Position numbers and translations under genes: made by a program. Positions 34,120 through 44,007 of a stretch of DNA of 64,000 nt are shown here, piece after piece. Position 1 is the first letter of the stretch. Every line of letters begins with the position of its first letter. The DNA is taken from NCBI GenBank assembly GCA_902806595.1, contig CADCXC010000013.1, forward strand, positions 62,001 through 126,000, read 5' to 3'. This DNA is from Pyrenopolyporus hunteri. Lineage: Eukaryota; Ascomycota; Sordariomycetes; Xylariales; Hypoxylaceae. Under the pieces are notes generated by a model. The model saw nothing but the letters and a program-made list of their open reading frames with translations, made no database searches and was not told the origin of the DNA.

Positions 34120-36160
34120 CTAGATGAACCGTTTCCTACGGGCAAAGTACAGTCCTGAGATGCAGAAGACGAGTAGGAAGGCGACGATGACGAAGAAGGG
34201 TACGAGACCGTCGGTCTCGCCGAAGGGTACGTGGACGTTCATGCCGAACAGGCCGGTGATGACGTTGAGGGGAACGATCAAGGTGGCCAAGAGGGTGATC
34301 TTGCTAAGGCCCGAGTTGGTCTTCGTCCCCTGGGTGATGCTGTCGATGGTCAGCTGGGCGAGGTAGTTGCTGTGGGCGCGGGACAGGATCTTCTCGAAGT
34401 GGGTCAGGTTCGTCATCATGGTCACGACGTGGTCCTGGATGTCGCCGAGGTACATGCCGATGTCCATCCGAGGGGTAACCTTGTAGTCCTCGTTGCAGCG
34501 CTTGGTGAAGCCCTTCAGGATGTCGGCCTTTCCGCCGAGGCCGCGCATGAGGGCCAGGGTATTCTTACGGACGCTACCGATCTTGCGCAGGAACATCTGC
34601 ATGTCGTCGGGGCGGGCGATGAAGACCGAGTCTTCGATGGACATGGTGAGCGACTCCACCCTATCGATCGCGGGCGCGAACGAATCGACGATGTTATCGC
34701 TAAGGAAAAAAAAGGTTAGCTACCCTATACGAACACGTGTATCTCTTACGCGACAAAGCTAATTTGTTTTTCTTTCCCCCCTTCCTTTCTCGTCTGGGTA
34801 CTTACATCAAAGCATAGCAGATCCAGTCGCTGCTCAAGGAAACGTAATCCTTCAGGCTAGATATTCTCTTCCGGACCAAGGCGGCGTGACCGTTCGGTAG
34901 GAAGCTGAAGCTCAGCGTACCTTCCCGGAAGACGACGACGTAGATGTTGAAAGGTTCGTAGTCGGGGCCGTTCTCGTCTTCGACGACGTTGAAGGACCGG
35001 AACGAGGCGAAGTAGTAGGACGGGAATATTTCGATCTTCTCCCGAGGTTCCTGGGTGGTTATGTCTTCGATGGTCAGGGGGTGGATACCGAAAGCCTTGC
35101 ACAGGGCCCGGACCTCTTCTTCGTCCGGCCTATTGACGTTCAACCACCAGACGCCATCCGGCTCGTCGCGAGGTAATGTGAAGAGGCCGCGCACGTCTTC
35201 GCCGGGAAGGACTAGGTCGCCGAATTTCGCGGCGTGGACGGTCGACTCCCAGGCGGAGGAGAAGAAGCTGAAGCGGTTGGGATCGAGATGCTGCTGCTGC
35301 TGCTCCTTGTCGGTCGCGGTCGACCTCGGGATAGCGGCTTCCTGCGTCGCGGAGAGCTGCGTCGGCTTCTCCTGGTCGGCATCGTCGGATTCGGACGGGA
35401 TGTGGACGAAATCGCCGTCGACGGTGATCAAGGGCGCGGGTTGAGGAGTGGCCGACTCCGGTCTGAGGTTGGGGAATACTCGAACGGCCCCCTGGTGATG
35501 GCCACACTCGACGCTGTCCCTCCGAGCGATGTTTTCGGACGCGATAAAGTTCTCCAGGTAATCGAAGTCGATGTGCAGCTGGTCGCGGCGGTGCTCGTCC
35601 TGGACGGGAAAACAGACGTCCTCCTCGGCGGTCTTGTTGGTTGCCATGCTCGCTCCGTCGTCCGCTAGGAAGGTGCCGGATTTGCTGCGGCCGGTGCGTC
35701 GGCTTGCGCGGCTGTCTCGGCTGGCGGAGGAGTACGTTCGGTGGAGAGCTTCGCCATCTTCCGGTCCCCGCGCTCGGGGGCCCGTGATCGAGAGGGCACG
35801 TTCGCGGCGACGAGCTTCGGCGAAGGCTTTGACGGAGTTCGGGGGGGATACGGCTCGCTGCTGCTGCTGCTGCTCGTTGGTAGAGTCGAAGGTAGGCCTA
35901 CGGCTGCGGGGAGCCGTCGGAGACGCGGCCTCGTCATCTTCGTCGAGTACCGCCTCCTCGAAGTCCCGTACCCGGGCGTCGGCGGGCGAATAAGGGCTGG
36001 TAGGCTGCAGGTGCAGGCGGGACCCGTACAGGGTATCGACGGTACCTCGCCGAGGTCGCTCGGGCTTCTGAGTAGAGGAGATCTGGTGGCGGTGATCGTC
36101 GAGCTCGGGAACCGGGGTGTTGTAACCCGAGCCGGAAGCGGTTTCCTCGTGGAATGACAT
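34120..36160 (-). CDS. CorA-family divalent cation (Mg2+) transporter
   Basis: CorA/Alr/Mnr-type channels carry Mg2+ and other divalent ions across the plasma or vacuolar membrane. I join 36160-34806 and 34699-34120 (644 residues) across a 106-bp intron (GTAAGT..TTAG) that splits an Ile codon. Residues 1-300 are a polar cytosolic extension with two short Gln runs. The CorA core starts near DGVWWLNVNRPDEEEVRAL and contains FGIHPLTIEDITTQEPREKI. The C terminus has two helices with the ion-gate signature GMN at about 604-606 (LFGMNVHVPF), then a basic tail. Yeast Alr1 and Mnr2 are longer at the N terminus. Which membrane it occupies cannot be told from sequence. Its leader is unusually long and ATG-poor; see the leader entry. 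The gene is divergent from SPC1. Confidence 0.93.
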
Positions 36161-36290
36161 CTCTGTAGGAAATATAAAACGGATTCTTCTTCTTCTTTCT
36201 GTGGCTATCTTCTCCCTGGATGATATCCCTTACTCTTTAATGGAACGCGCCGGCGTAAAGGGGGAACCCAATGGAACAGGCAGATGCTAA

Positions 36291-36387
36291 CTGGAAAAAG
36301 GAAATAGTTTGCGTGACTAGACGCCGCACGAAGCAAAAGAAGAAGAACAAGGCCTCCCGCGTGCTGGTTATGGGAAGGCGTACATAC
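36291..36387 (-). other. probable leader intron of the CorA gene
   Basis: On the minus strand the donor GTATGT (36387-36382) and the acceptor TTTTTCCAG (ending 36291) enclose 97 bp. Splicing would remove the second upstream ATG, which lies within the donor itself, and would leave the uORF stop immediately before the exon junction. Confidence 0.55.
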
Positions 36388-36402
36388 TCAGCCTAAAAGC
36401 AT
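36388..36402 (-). promoter_or_regulatory. 4-codon upstream ORF (M-L-L-G-stop)
   Basis: This is the only ATG left in the inferred spliced CorA leader. Its TGA stop is the last triplet before the leader-intron donor. Such minimal uORFs can tune initiation downstream; any role in Mg2+ response is speculation. Confidence 0.5.
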
Positions 36403-37085
36403 CAGCAATCTGCAGCGGGCGTGTGCAGCACGCCGACTGCGAGAAGGGTTGCTTTTGTGCGGTGGTTGAACCAGTGCCGATGGGGTGGGAAGGATGCCAA
36501 AACCTCCGAAATTCGTAGAGGGATACCAAGGTTGAAACCAAACAAGTTGGTGGGCGGATATGGCGTTGTCTGGGACGTTCAAAATAACCAGGCGCGGCGG
36601 TCAAGTTACGGTGGCTTCTTGTCAACGCCGCCGTAGACCCAGCAGAGGGGGCCGAGGAGCGGGCGAGAGAATGAGAACTGGATGCAGCTGAGGCCCGCCA
36701 ATTTGGTGGTTTCCGAGAAGGTGGCGGTATTTACCGCGACGAAGAACCCGGTGTGCTGAAAGAAATAACGCAGCTCGTAGAGCCCCTCGATGGTTCGGTT
36801 ACGATTGGACGATCCGGAGCTGGCGAGCTTCAGATGGCTGAACCGAGTCGATCTGCGTAGGTGGACAGGTAGGTAAGACGTATGATGGAGATGCGAATTT
36901 TGTTTATGCGATTAATTGGTGCGTGCGGTGAAACTTTTTTGTGTTCTTTTGGTTGCGACGGGTCGTCTTGCTAAACGGGAAATGCCTGGTTATGAAGGGT
37001 TTGAATGAAATTTGTTGATGGGAGGAAGTGAAAAGATGCAAAGACCAATCAAGGCAACGTATGATGCGAAAACCTAAACGGCCTA

Positions 37086-37094
37086 GTTTTTATA
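37086..37094 (-). promoter_or_regulatory. TATA-like box (TATAAAAAC) for the CorA gene
   Basis: On the minus strand TATAAAAAC lies about 925 bases upstream of the CorA ATG and just upstream of the ATG-free leader. A GATTGGTC (inverted CCAAT) element follows about 40 bases downstream. Confidence 0.45.
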
Positions 37095-38314
37095 CACTCA
37101 GGTCTTTTTGTTCACCGAGAGAAGGTGGATAACATCTGTGACGGTCCGGAAATCGCGTAAAAACAAGTTATTGACTGTGGGGAGATTTTTTTTGTGTGAT
37201 GTCGAAGATTTGACGAAGGCGAGAGAAGGTAAAGTTGTTTAGCAGCTGATATTTTGGACGACCCCGACCCAGTGACAAGCTTCGGCCCTAAGAAAAATTA
37301 TTAGGCTATTGGAACGAACCAGTCAGGAGGGAATTTTTGATCTTAGAGGCAAAGACTCCTGCATGAAATCTTAACTTTTCTTCTGGGACCCACGGACCCC
37401 TCGGACCCACATATGTCATGAACGTAACGATGCTTATCTACCCTATACAGAGGTGCTGAAACCGCGCCGTCGATGTGAATTATACATAATAGTACGTGTC
37501 CTGCTTTGCTGCGGGAAGGTGCGCTAGGTCATCAATATATTCGGGTTTGGCAATTAGGTACCGTCCAATGCATGGGTACATCCACGTAGGTGTCAGCAAT
37601 TCCTTACATGTAGGTACCTTACCTACCTAGGTACGTAGGTAGGTACATGAGGAATTAAAGGGTCAAGTTTGCTCTGCGCAACTCACTGTACGTATAAGCC
37701 AGTACAGATAGATCTGATCACATCAGACGAACCCAATATTTCGGTCACAATATTGCAAGGTCATAGCTCACTCAGTCACTCAGAAGGGTATATCTGACGA
37801 AAACAGATCCATTATGATAAGGGTTCATATAATTGACATCTTCAATGATCGCTATCATAGTACTATGTATTTCTAGGTACCTATGCATACATCGATACGC
37901 AGATGTGGCTTGGGCTTCCCTACGATACATGTATGTAGAGAAAGCGGGGGAAGTAAGGCTTTATCTTGGGTACCTAGGTACTCAGGCACTGTGTACCTAC
38001 ATGTATTTTATGCATCTGTCATGTTGATCTCGTACAATCTGTATGCGCTCTGATTATACAGCAGACATAAAAGGTACCTACCCTATATATGTACATGTAC
38101 CTCTCGGAACTACCGCTCTCTGATTGGGTACCGCGCACAAGGTACCACGTCGCCTGAATAGCCGCAACAGGGTACTTTCTTGCCAGGTAAGCATCTTGGG
38201 ATACACATGTAACGCAATTCATAGAACCGAAAACGACTCCAGCGCCCGCCTAGTTTCGAGTTGTAGTCAAACACCTCAATCGCCCGCAAAAACAAACCCC
38301 TCGGCGCGCCCAAG
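37095..38314. other. divergent promoter region between CorA and SPC1
   Basis: No gene was seen. It contains a TAGGTACC array (37611-37646) and further scattered GTACCT/TACATGTA palindromes at 37870-38100. Confidence 0.55.
37611..37646. repeat. TAGGTACC palindromic array
   Basis: TAGGTACC, CCTACCTAGGTACG and TAGGTAGGTAC follow each other, giving an imperfect inverted repeat centred on CCTAGG. Confidence 0.8.
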
Positions 38315-38803
38315 ATGGCAGAGCAGCTTCTCGATCAGATAAGGGATGCGGTGGACGGCCAAATTGTTCGTAACCATCACCGACCGGAAGTTATTACTCT
38401 AGCCAGGCCGGCGAACGCATATCGCTAACCAGCCATTGCTTACACGTGTAGGACTTCGAAGGCCAGAAGCTAGCCGAGACCCTAGCGACGGCCATCCTCT
38501 CGATTGTCGGAGTACGAGACAACCGCCCTTCCGTCTATTCCTCCCCTCGTCTATGCGCAGGCTTTTAACTTACCAAAATTCCTTAAATAGGCAATCTCGT
38601 TCCTCGTCGGCTTCTTCCTCCAAGACATCGCATTAGCGCTTAAGATTGGCCTCGGCGGTACGGCGCTTACCTTCCTCGTCGTTGTTCCGCCCTGGCCCTT
38701 TTTTAAGAGGCACCCGGTCAAGTGGCTCCCGGTCGGAGGCGAACCGGCGATCACGAGCGTACAACAGAATATAGTTGTGGACGAAAAGTTTCTCTCGAAG
38801 TGA
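38315..38803 (+). CDS. SPC1: signal peptidase complex subunit 1 (SPC12 family)
   Basis: SPC1 is a small non-catalytic subunit of the ER signal peptidase complex. I join 38315-38365, 38452-38511 and 38591-38803 (107 residues). Intron 1 is 86 bp (donor GTTCGT, less usual; acceptor GTGTAG) and intron 2 is 79 bp (GTACGA..AATAG); all joins are phase 0. The protein starts MAEQLLDQIRDAVDGQIDFE and continues GQKLAETLATAILSIVG. Two hydrophobic helices (AISFLVGFFLQDIALALKIG and GTALTFLVVVPPWPFF) are separated by a short loop, as in the family, followed by KRHPVKWLPVGG. Length is normal. The gene is convergent with RBX1, 275 bp apart, so their 3' ends may overlap. Confidence 0.92.
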
Positions 38804-39078
38804 ATCATCGATTTTTTTTCTATTCGCACCTAGAAAGGTGCGGTACCTATGGACTTCTGGGAAGGGAGGTGGCTGGAGACAGAGCTCGAAGAAGCTACTC
38901 GTGATCCTAGTAATATATTCTGTTCTGCAATGTGCCACGAATGCCGTTCCCAAACGTGATATGAATCCGTCGCCCTATTGCTCCAGGGCAACGACGCGGG
39001 CGTGCTACGGGACAAGCCCGACAGCCCGGGTTATTTCTGCACGATCTCACCCGATCCTAATACTATCTTGGCTCCGTC

Positions 39079-39620
39079 CTAACGACCATACTTCTGGAAC
39101 TCCCAGTCTCGGTTGTCGAGCGGGCAGACTTGTCGAGCCTTGAGCCATCGGGAGATGCAGTGGAAGTGGAAGGCATGCTAAGACGAAGAAGAAGGGGGGT
39201 AAGTTAGTTTGGGTTCTTCGAGCGTCCAGAATCGACGATGGCACGTAGAAGGATACGGCTGGCTTACGTTGCAGATACCCCAGGCCACGGTGCACTCCTC
39301 GCTGGCGGCGGAGGCCTGGTTTGCTTGACACTCTATGCATAGGTCCATGATATGATTTCGGCAGATGGCGCAGTTGTCGACGACGATATCCCAGGCCCAG
39401 AGGGCCACGGCATTCCACTAGGGATCCGGGGTATTAGTATTGGCTTATCAGATGGTAGCGTCTAGCGGTAGGGAATGATGGGCCGGCTCTCGCTCACTTT
39501 CTTGACCTCGAAACGTTTCTTGCCGTCGTTCTTGCTATCGGCATCACCGCCCTTGCGCTCCTTCTTGACGACGGCGGAGGCTCCGGGATTGGGTGCGTCT
39601 GTCATATCGACGTCTGCCAT
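39079..39620 (-). CDS. HRT1: RING-box protein 1 (cullin-RING ligase RING subunit)
   Basis: Rbx1/Hrt1 binds the cullin C terminus and recruits E2 enzymes in SCF-type ubiquitin ligases; it also promotes neddylation. I join 39620-39498, 39417-39268 and 39177-39079 (123 residues), with introns of 80 and 90 bp (GTGAGC..CTAG, GTAAGC..TTAG) in phase 0. After a polar N terminus (about 40 residues, with DAPNPGASAVVKKERKGG), the strand KKWNAVALWAWDIVVDNC inserts into the cullin. The RING-H2 ligands are C57, C60, C68, C71, C83, C90, H92, H95, C98, C109 and D112 (DNCAICRNH, CIECQAN, HAFHFHCISRWLK, CPLDN). It ends WEFQKYGR. All expected zinc ligands are present. Confidence 0.96.
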
Positions 39621-40017
39621 GTTTGCGATGGGGTTATTCCGCGGGCGTAGTAACGGTTCGGTTCCGAAGAGAGGGCTTATTGTTACGAGTAGTTTTGGTG
39701 GGCGTGGTGGAACGGGGCGGGCTCAGGTCCGGTATTGGTTTGATGTTCGGGATAGATGCACCGCGGGAGCAGATGCGGAGTAGCTTTTTTGTAAAGGCAC
39801 CCGTATTATAAATAAGGCCAAGGAACTCTTCTTTCCGTTCAGGGTACGATACGATTATACGATTTGGGGCAGTGATATGGATCGATCTATGTTTGGAGCT
39901 CGAAGACTGCCTAGGTCAAGAAAGCCTGCAAGGTTGCGGGACAAAGCTTGGTGAGCGAGCCTTAGGTAAGAGGGTCGAACCGGCGGCGACTGGCCGCTGC
40001 GGGATTGCCCCTCTAAT

Positions 40018-40079
40018 GTAGGTACCTAGATACCTACCTACCTACCTACCTATCAGGTACCTATTTACCAGGTACCTAA
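40018..40079. repeat. TAGGTACC / CCTA palindromic array
   Basis: GTAGGTACCTAGATACC is followed by four consecutive TACC units, then CAGGTACCTATTTACC and AGGTACCTAAG. It combines a (CCTA)n microsatellite with GGTACC palindromes. Confidence 0.85.
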
Positions 40080-40255
40080 GTCAGCTGGGCCTGTTGGAAG
40101 GATCTCTCAAAGTCACCCGTTACATTTACGTGAGGTACCTGTCTTGCTACGCAAATTCTGCCTGATATCGGGTAGCAACCGCCTAGGTCTACGGAAAACC
40201 GTCTATGAAATTACAATACGTACACGTATTTAGCGGAATTCTATATACAGTATAC

Positions 40256-40316
40256 GGTAGGTACCTAGGTATGTCATGAAGCGCTAAAATAGGTAGGTAC
40301 TAGGTAGGTAGGTACC
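40256..40316. repeat. TAGGTACC palindromic array, interrupted
   Basis: GGTAGGTACCTAGGTATG and AGGTAGGTACTAGGTAGG are separated by about 20 bp of other sequence. It lies 180 bp from the preceding array. Confidence 0.8.
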
Positions 40317-41356
40317 AAAACGGTAATGGGTATTCCGGAACTTAAATGCTATATAAAAGGTTCATGGGCAAAGTTGCAATTTAACAAAAGTTAAAAGGTT
40401 TGATACGACGTACGTAGTTCCTGGTAAATAAAACTGTTTAAAATCGGATATAAAAGTCTCCAAGGACCTTTCGATGATGCTACATAATATTGTCGAGATC
40501 GAAATGCTCTTTCTATCAGGTATCGGTGTACGTGCGTCACTATATTTCGACACTATTTTGCTTGGATACCTGAGTGCCAGGCTTCTGCCAATCATAACGT
40601 ATGACGCTCTTCGCATCGTATTGGTACGCACCATATTTGCCATATTTCCTCATATTCACTACAGCGGCGTTGGGGCCAATTAAGATGAGGCTGCCCACCG
40701 CGGCGGCCAATGAGGGACGCCCGATGGCTTTCTAGTGGCGGATCCAACGACATTATTGTCACGCTGTACCCAGTACCGATTCCTTGTTTGGCATTTGGAG
40801 AAGCAGTTGCGAGCCCACTCCGCCTCGAAAGCGCCTCCTCTTCCTAGGTAGGTACAGTACTACATAGCCGCCCTCCCGCGGTCGGATTCAATTCCAATCC
40901 TTCTCATCAACAAAATCAATCAACAAATATGTTCAGAACAGTCACAAATCTCACAGATCACAACCGACGAGAGTCACGCCCCCCATCGACAGAAACGATA
41001 TTCTCGACCACCATCCGACGACCTCCCGCTTAATCCCTCAAGCCGACAAACGAGTCGAGAACCAAGCCCTGATCAATCTCTATCTCTTCTTTTTCAACTC
41101 GTCGCACAATCCTCATCTCTTCCCTTCCTTCGACACATTCCCACCTCTCGTCGTCCCATCGACTAATTTTCCTCTCTCTCTTCTTCTTTGTCCTCTTCGG
41201 TTCGGTAATCCGTCGAACCTAACGTTCGATCTAACGTCCCGACGTTACCGCGAAAAAATAAAATAAAAAAGGAAAGAAAAAAAATCACCCATCTTTACTT
41301 CGAAGCCCCCAGCGGCCTCCCAAATCGATCCCCCTCTAGACTTTTCCTCGGAATAT

Positions 41357-41404
41357 ATGTCTCCTAGACATGCAGCCGGGTCAGCAGCAAAAACAGACAC
41401 CTAA
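41357..41404 (+). promoter_or_regulatory. overlapping upstream ORF, 15 codons
   Basis: An ATG 13 bases upstream of the main start opens a frame of 15 residues (MSPRHAAGSAAKTDT) that ends inside the main coding region in another frame. If the transcript includes it, it would compete with main-frame initiation. Confidence 0.45.
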
Positions 41405-42608
41405 CCGCCGCCGCAACGGCGGTCGGAATAACCGCACCACTCCGAAGCAAACCGCCTACGCTTCCGAGAACGACCTGCCTCGAACCAAGCCCGATCACGA
41501 CGCGGGCCCTAGTACGCCCGTCTCCGACACGGCTCATGTGCAGCGTGTCGGGTCCGCGAGTCAGAAGCAGCAGCGAAGCAACCACCCTACTAACAACAAG
41601 AAGAATAAGAAGGCCAGGCAGCCCCGCAACGACGACGGAGCCTCGTCGCCAAATCGGAACCATCCCGACCGCTCGAGCCCCTCGGTTCCCATCTTCGCAG
41701 GTTCCACGTTCCACGCTTCTCCCGCTCCGTCGGCGCTGCCGATCCCGAGCTTCCTCAGCGCCGCCGATATCGATTCCCCCGAAACGAAAGCTCCGTCGAG
41801 CCCGGACCAGGGACTTTCTTGCACGACCTCCGATTCCGACGCGGCGAGCCCTCCCAGCCCGCCTTCGATCCCGCGTATGGACGAATCGCCTCTGGAGCTG
41901 TTCTTCCGCGCCGACCGCGCCGAGAAGGAGAAGGCCAGAGCCCGTCGGGCTAGTTACGACCACTTGAACGCGATCGACCTCAGCCCTTTCTCACCGCCCC
42001 ACGAATCGTCCAAGGAATTTGCGACCTTCCCCCTCATGACGACACCTTGCCAGCCACGCCGCCCTAGCTTCCCCAAGCGCGCCGCCGCCTCCGGAATCTC
42101 CTCAGAGGAGCTCGATGGAAGTCCCGGCCAGCCGGTCGGGCCGGCCTTTTCTACCCCCTACCAGGAGCGTATGAGGGCCGCTCGCTCGAATCCGACCTCC
42201 GCGCGATCCGCGCATAAGGTGCTCCAGGCCCAGGACCTAAATTCTTCCGACGACCTAAAACGGTATCTCTTCACCGGCCGAGTCGGTCCGAACGAGAGCC
42301 GATCACAGCAGAAGCAGTCGCCGGCACCATCCGACCAGACCCCCGTCCTCCAACATAGCCCCCTGCAATCCCGCAAGCTCTTCCAACGGACCCAGCAGCC
42401 CCTCCAGAACCAGTCCCCGCAGCATCGCTTACCTCGCGGCATGTTTCCTATGTCGGTCCTCACGGCCAGCGCACAGAGCGGCCAGCCGTCGGCTCCGCCG
42501 GTCGACGCGCAGCTAACTCCTTACCGATCCGACGAGCTTGCCGCGATGGAAGACGGTCTCCGTCGCATCCTCAATCTCGACTCGGCCCATGCGCTACCGC
42601 TGCATTAG
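41370..42608 (+). CDS. PNRC-motif protein (Edc1/Edc2-like mRNA decapping activator candidate)
   Basis: The single exon encodes 412 residues, mostly disordered and rich in Pro, Ser, Gln, Arg and Asn. Residues about 104-130 carry the proline-rich nuclear receptor coactivator motif (VPIFAGSTFHASPAPSALP, then IPSFL), which in PNRC2 and yeast Edc1/Edc2 contacts Dcp1 and stimulates decapping. A second conserved block near 165-200 (ESPLELFFRADRAEKEKAR) and a C-terminal block (LTPYRSDELAAMEDGLRRIL) are typical of the filamentous-fungal members. There is no zinc finger or membrane segment. A cytoplasmic mRNA-decay role is inferred from the motif. The long pyrimidine-rich leader and the overlapping uORF suggest translational control. 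Confidence 0.8.
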   Translation: MQPGQQQKQTPNRRRNGGRNNRTTPKQTAYASENDLPRTKPDHDAGPSTPVSDTAHVQRVGSASQKQQRSNHPTNNKKNKKARQPRNDDGASSPNRNHPDRSSPSVPIFAGSTFHASPAPSALPIPSFLSAADIDSPETKAPSSPDQGLSCTTSDSDAASPPSPPSIPRMDESPLELFFRADRAEKEKARARRASYDHLNAIDLSPFSPPHESSKEFATFPLMTTPCQPRRPSFPKRAAASGISSEELDGSPGQPVGPAFSTPYQERMRAARSNPTSARSAHKVLQAQDLNSSDDLKRYLFTGRVGPNESRSQQKQSPAPSDQTPVLQHSPLQSRKLFQRTQQPLQNQSPQHRLPRGMFPMSVLTASAQSGQPSAPPVDAQLTPYRSDELAAMEDGLRRILNLDSAHALPLH

Positions 42609-44007
42609 TCGTACCCGATTTTCCTCGATCGGAACGGGGACGCCCCCGGTATCGTGTCTCTCAGGCGTTATGAAAGAGGGGAGGAAGGGGAAGAATCGCT
42701 AGAGATCATCTTCCGTGTATACCCCTATTCTGTTGCGGCCATTCTTTGCACCATTTTCTTTCGATGTCTAAATTTACAAAACCCATCACGTCGTCGCTGC
42801 ATAATTTTTCTTCTCCTTTTTTTCTATGAGGGCGGAGCTGATCGACTATGATACTTAGGGTTAGTCATGGTTGAGCATTTCCGACATCTAGGCATTATAC
42901 AGGAAGGCGGTCAAGGGAATGCATTCTCGGTCTTCTTTTTCCTTTTGCTTTTTCCCTTAATATTTTCCCCTCTTTTCACTGTTCATTTTCCTCATACTTC
43001 AACTTTCAACTTACAATGTATTACGGCATACGAGGCTTAATCCTCGATCGGTCGGTCAAGCCTGGCGTGATAGGGGTCTGCGTTGGCGATTTTTTACGTC
43101 TTGAACTATCAGGAAAGGAAAAAAACTTGTCCTCGTTTGATCAGTTTGAGTTTCGGGACCACCCGCTGCTCTTCGGAAATTTGGCGTCGGATCTTGGGTT
43201 CAGATTCTAGACGGAAACGGATCAGATCCGGTGCTTCGGAGAAGGTACGGAAACCCGGTACGAAGGGACGGTTCGGCTTCGGACGATTATAAATCTCGTT
43301 ATCACTTATGAGGTGATGATACCAAGGGAATCAACGGTTGTCAAAGCTAAGGCTTCGACATGGTGTTCGCGCATCTGTGGTGATGTGCCGGCAACGGATC
43401 GCAAGGAGTGGGGAGGAGGGGAAAGAGGAGGATGGTAAAGGGGTGGAAAACTCGCAATGTTTTTTTTTTCTGGTGATATATTCAACCGACTGCTCCGGGG
43501 TCTTACTCTGTGGCCGACCTCGAGCTAATTAATACGAAGAGACCTTCGAAGGTCGAATTATATCGTCAATGATTCGTTTACTCTTTCTGTGATCAAATGT
43601 GCTTGCTTTTTTGATTTGATTTGTTAGAACTATGCGTATCTACCTGTCTAGAGTGTCGCCGATGTCTATATACCTACCTAGGTAGGTACACAGACAAACC
43701 ATGTTTGACGCTACAAATGTTGTTTGAACGCTCTTCCGAATATATAGGTATATAGTGTTTGATGCCCCCTTACTGCAGACTTAGATAGAGATAAGATAAG
43801 AGAGATAAAGATAATCCCAAGGTTCACTCCAGTGACGTCAGACCAATAAGGGGGAGGGGTCCTGCACGTGACTTCGCGCTCGCCTCGTGTCCCGGGCACG
43901 ATTAATCCCACGTCCACCTTCACATCAACTTTAGCCAGGGCTCCTGTATCTCCACAGGACAAACCCAACCATCTAACTTCCTTTTACCCCCTCTCATTAA
44001 ATTCAAG
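42609..44007. other. spacer with TDP1 promoter
   Basis: No convincing gene was seen. A TACCTACCTAGGTAGGTAC palindrome lies at about 43671-43689 and a CACGTG box at 43865-43870. Confidence 0.55.
43865..43870. promoter_or_regulatory. CACGTG E-box upstream of TDP1
   Basis: CACGTGAC lies about 140 bases upstream of the TDP1 start, a usual distance for a promoter site of a bHLH or bZIP factor. Function is inferred from position only. Confidence 0.35.

Larger units (their letters stand above)
36161..37085 (-). promoter_or_regulatory. long ATG-depleted leader of the CorA gene
   Basis: Between the TATA-like box at 37086-37094 and the CorA start at 36160, the minus strand has only two ATG triplets: one opens a 4-codon uORF (36402-36388) and one lies inside a leader-intron donor. 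From 37131 down to 36403 there is none. The sequence shows transcript-leader features: pyrimidine-rich CTTTTCACTTCCTCCC near 37030, then A/C-rich tracts. One frame (36600-36860) is open for about 85 codons without Met and is therefore probably not translated from AUG. I infer a transcription start at about 37000-37060. No known riboswitch motif was recognised. Confidence 0.6.
39621..41369. other. divergent promoter region between HRT1 and the PNRC-motif gene
   Basis: No gene was seen. It contains two TAGGTACC arrays (40018-40079 and 40256-40316). From about 40870 it has long A/C- and C/T-rich stretches, probably the leader of the downstream gene. Confidence 0.55.

Noticed and set aside
36600..36860. 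minus-strand open frame of about 85 codons without Met
   Set aside because: At first it looked like an exon (YELRYFFQHTGFFVAVNTA), but it has no start, no plausible upstream exon, and lies in the ATG-free leader of the CorA gene, which explains it better.
41364..41963. 199-codon minus-strand frame
   Set aside because: It is antisense to the PNRC-motif gene; the plus strand carries the conserved motif.
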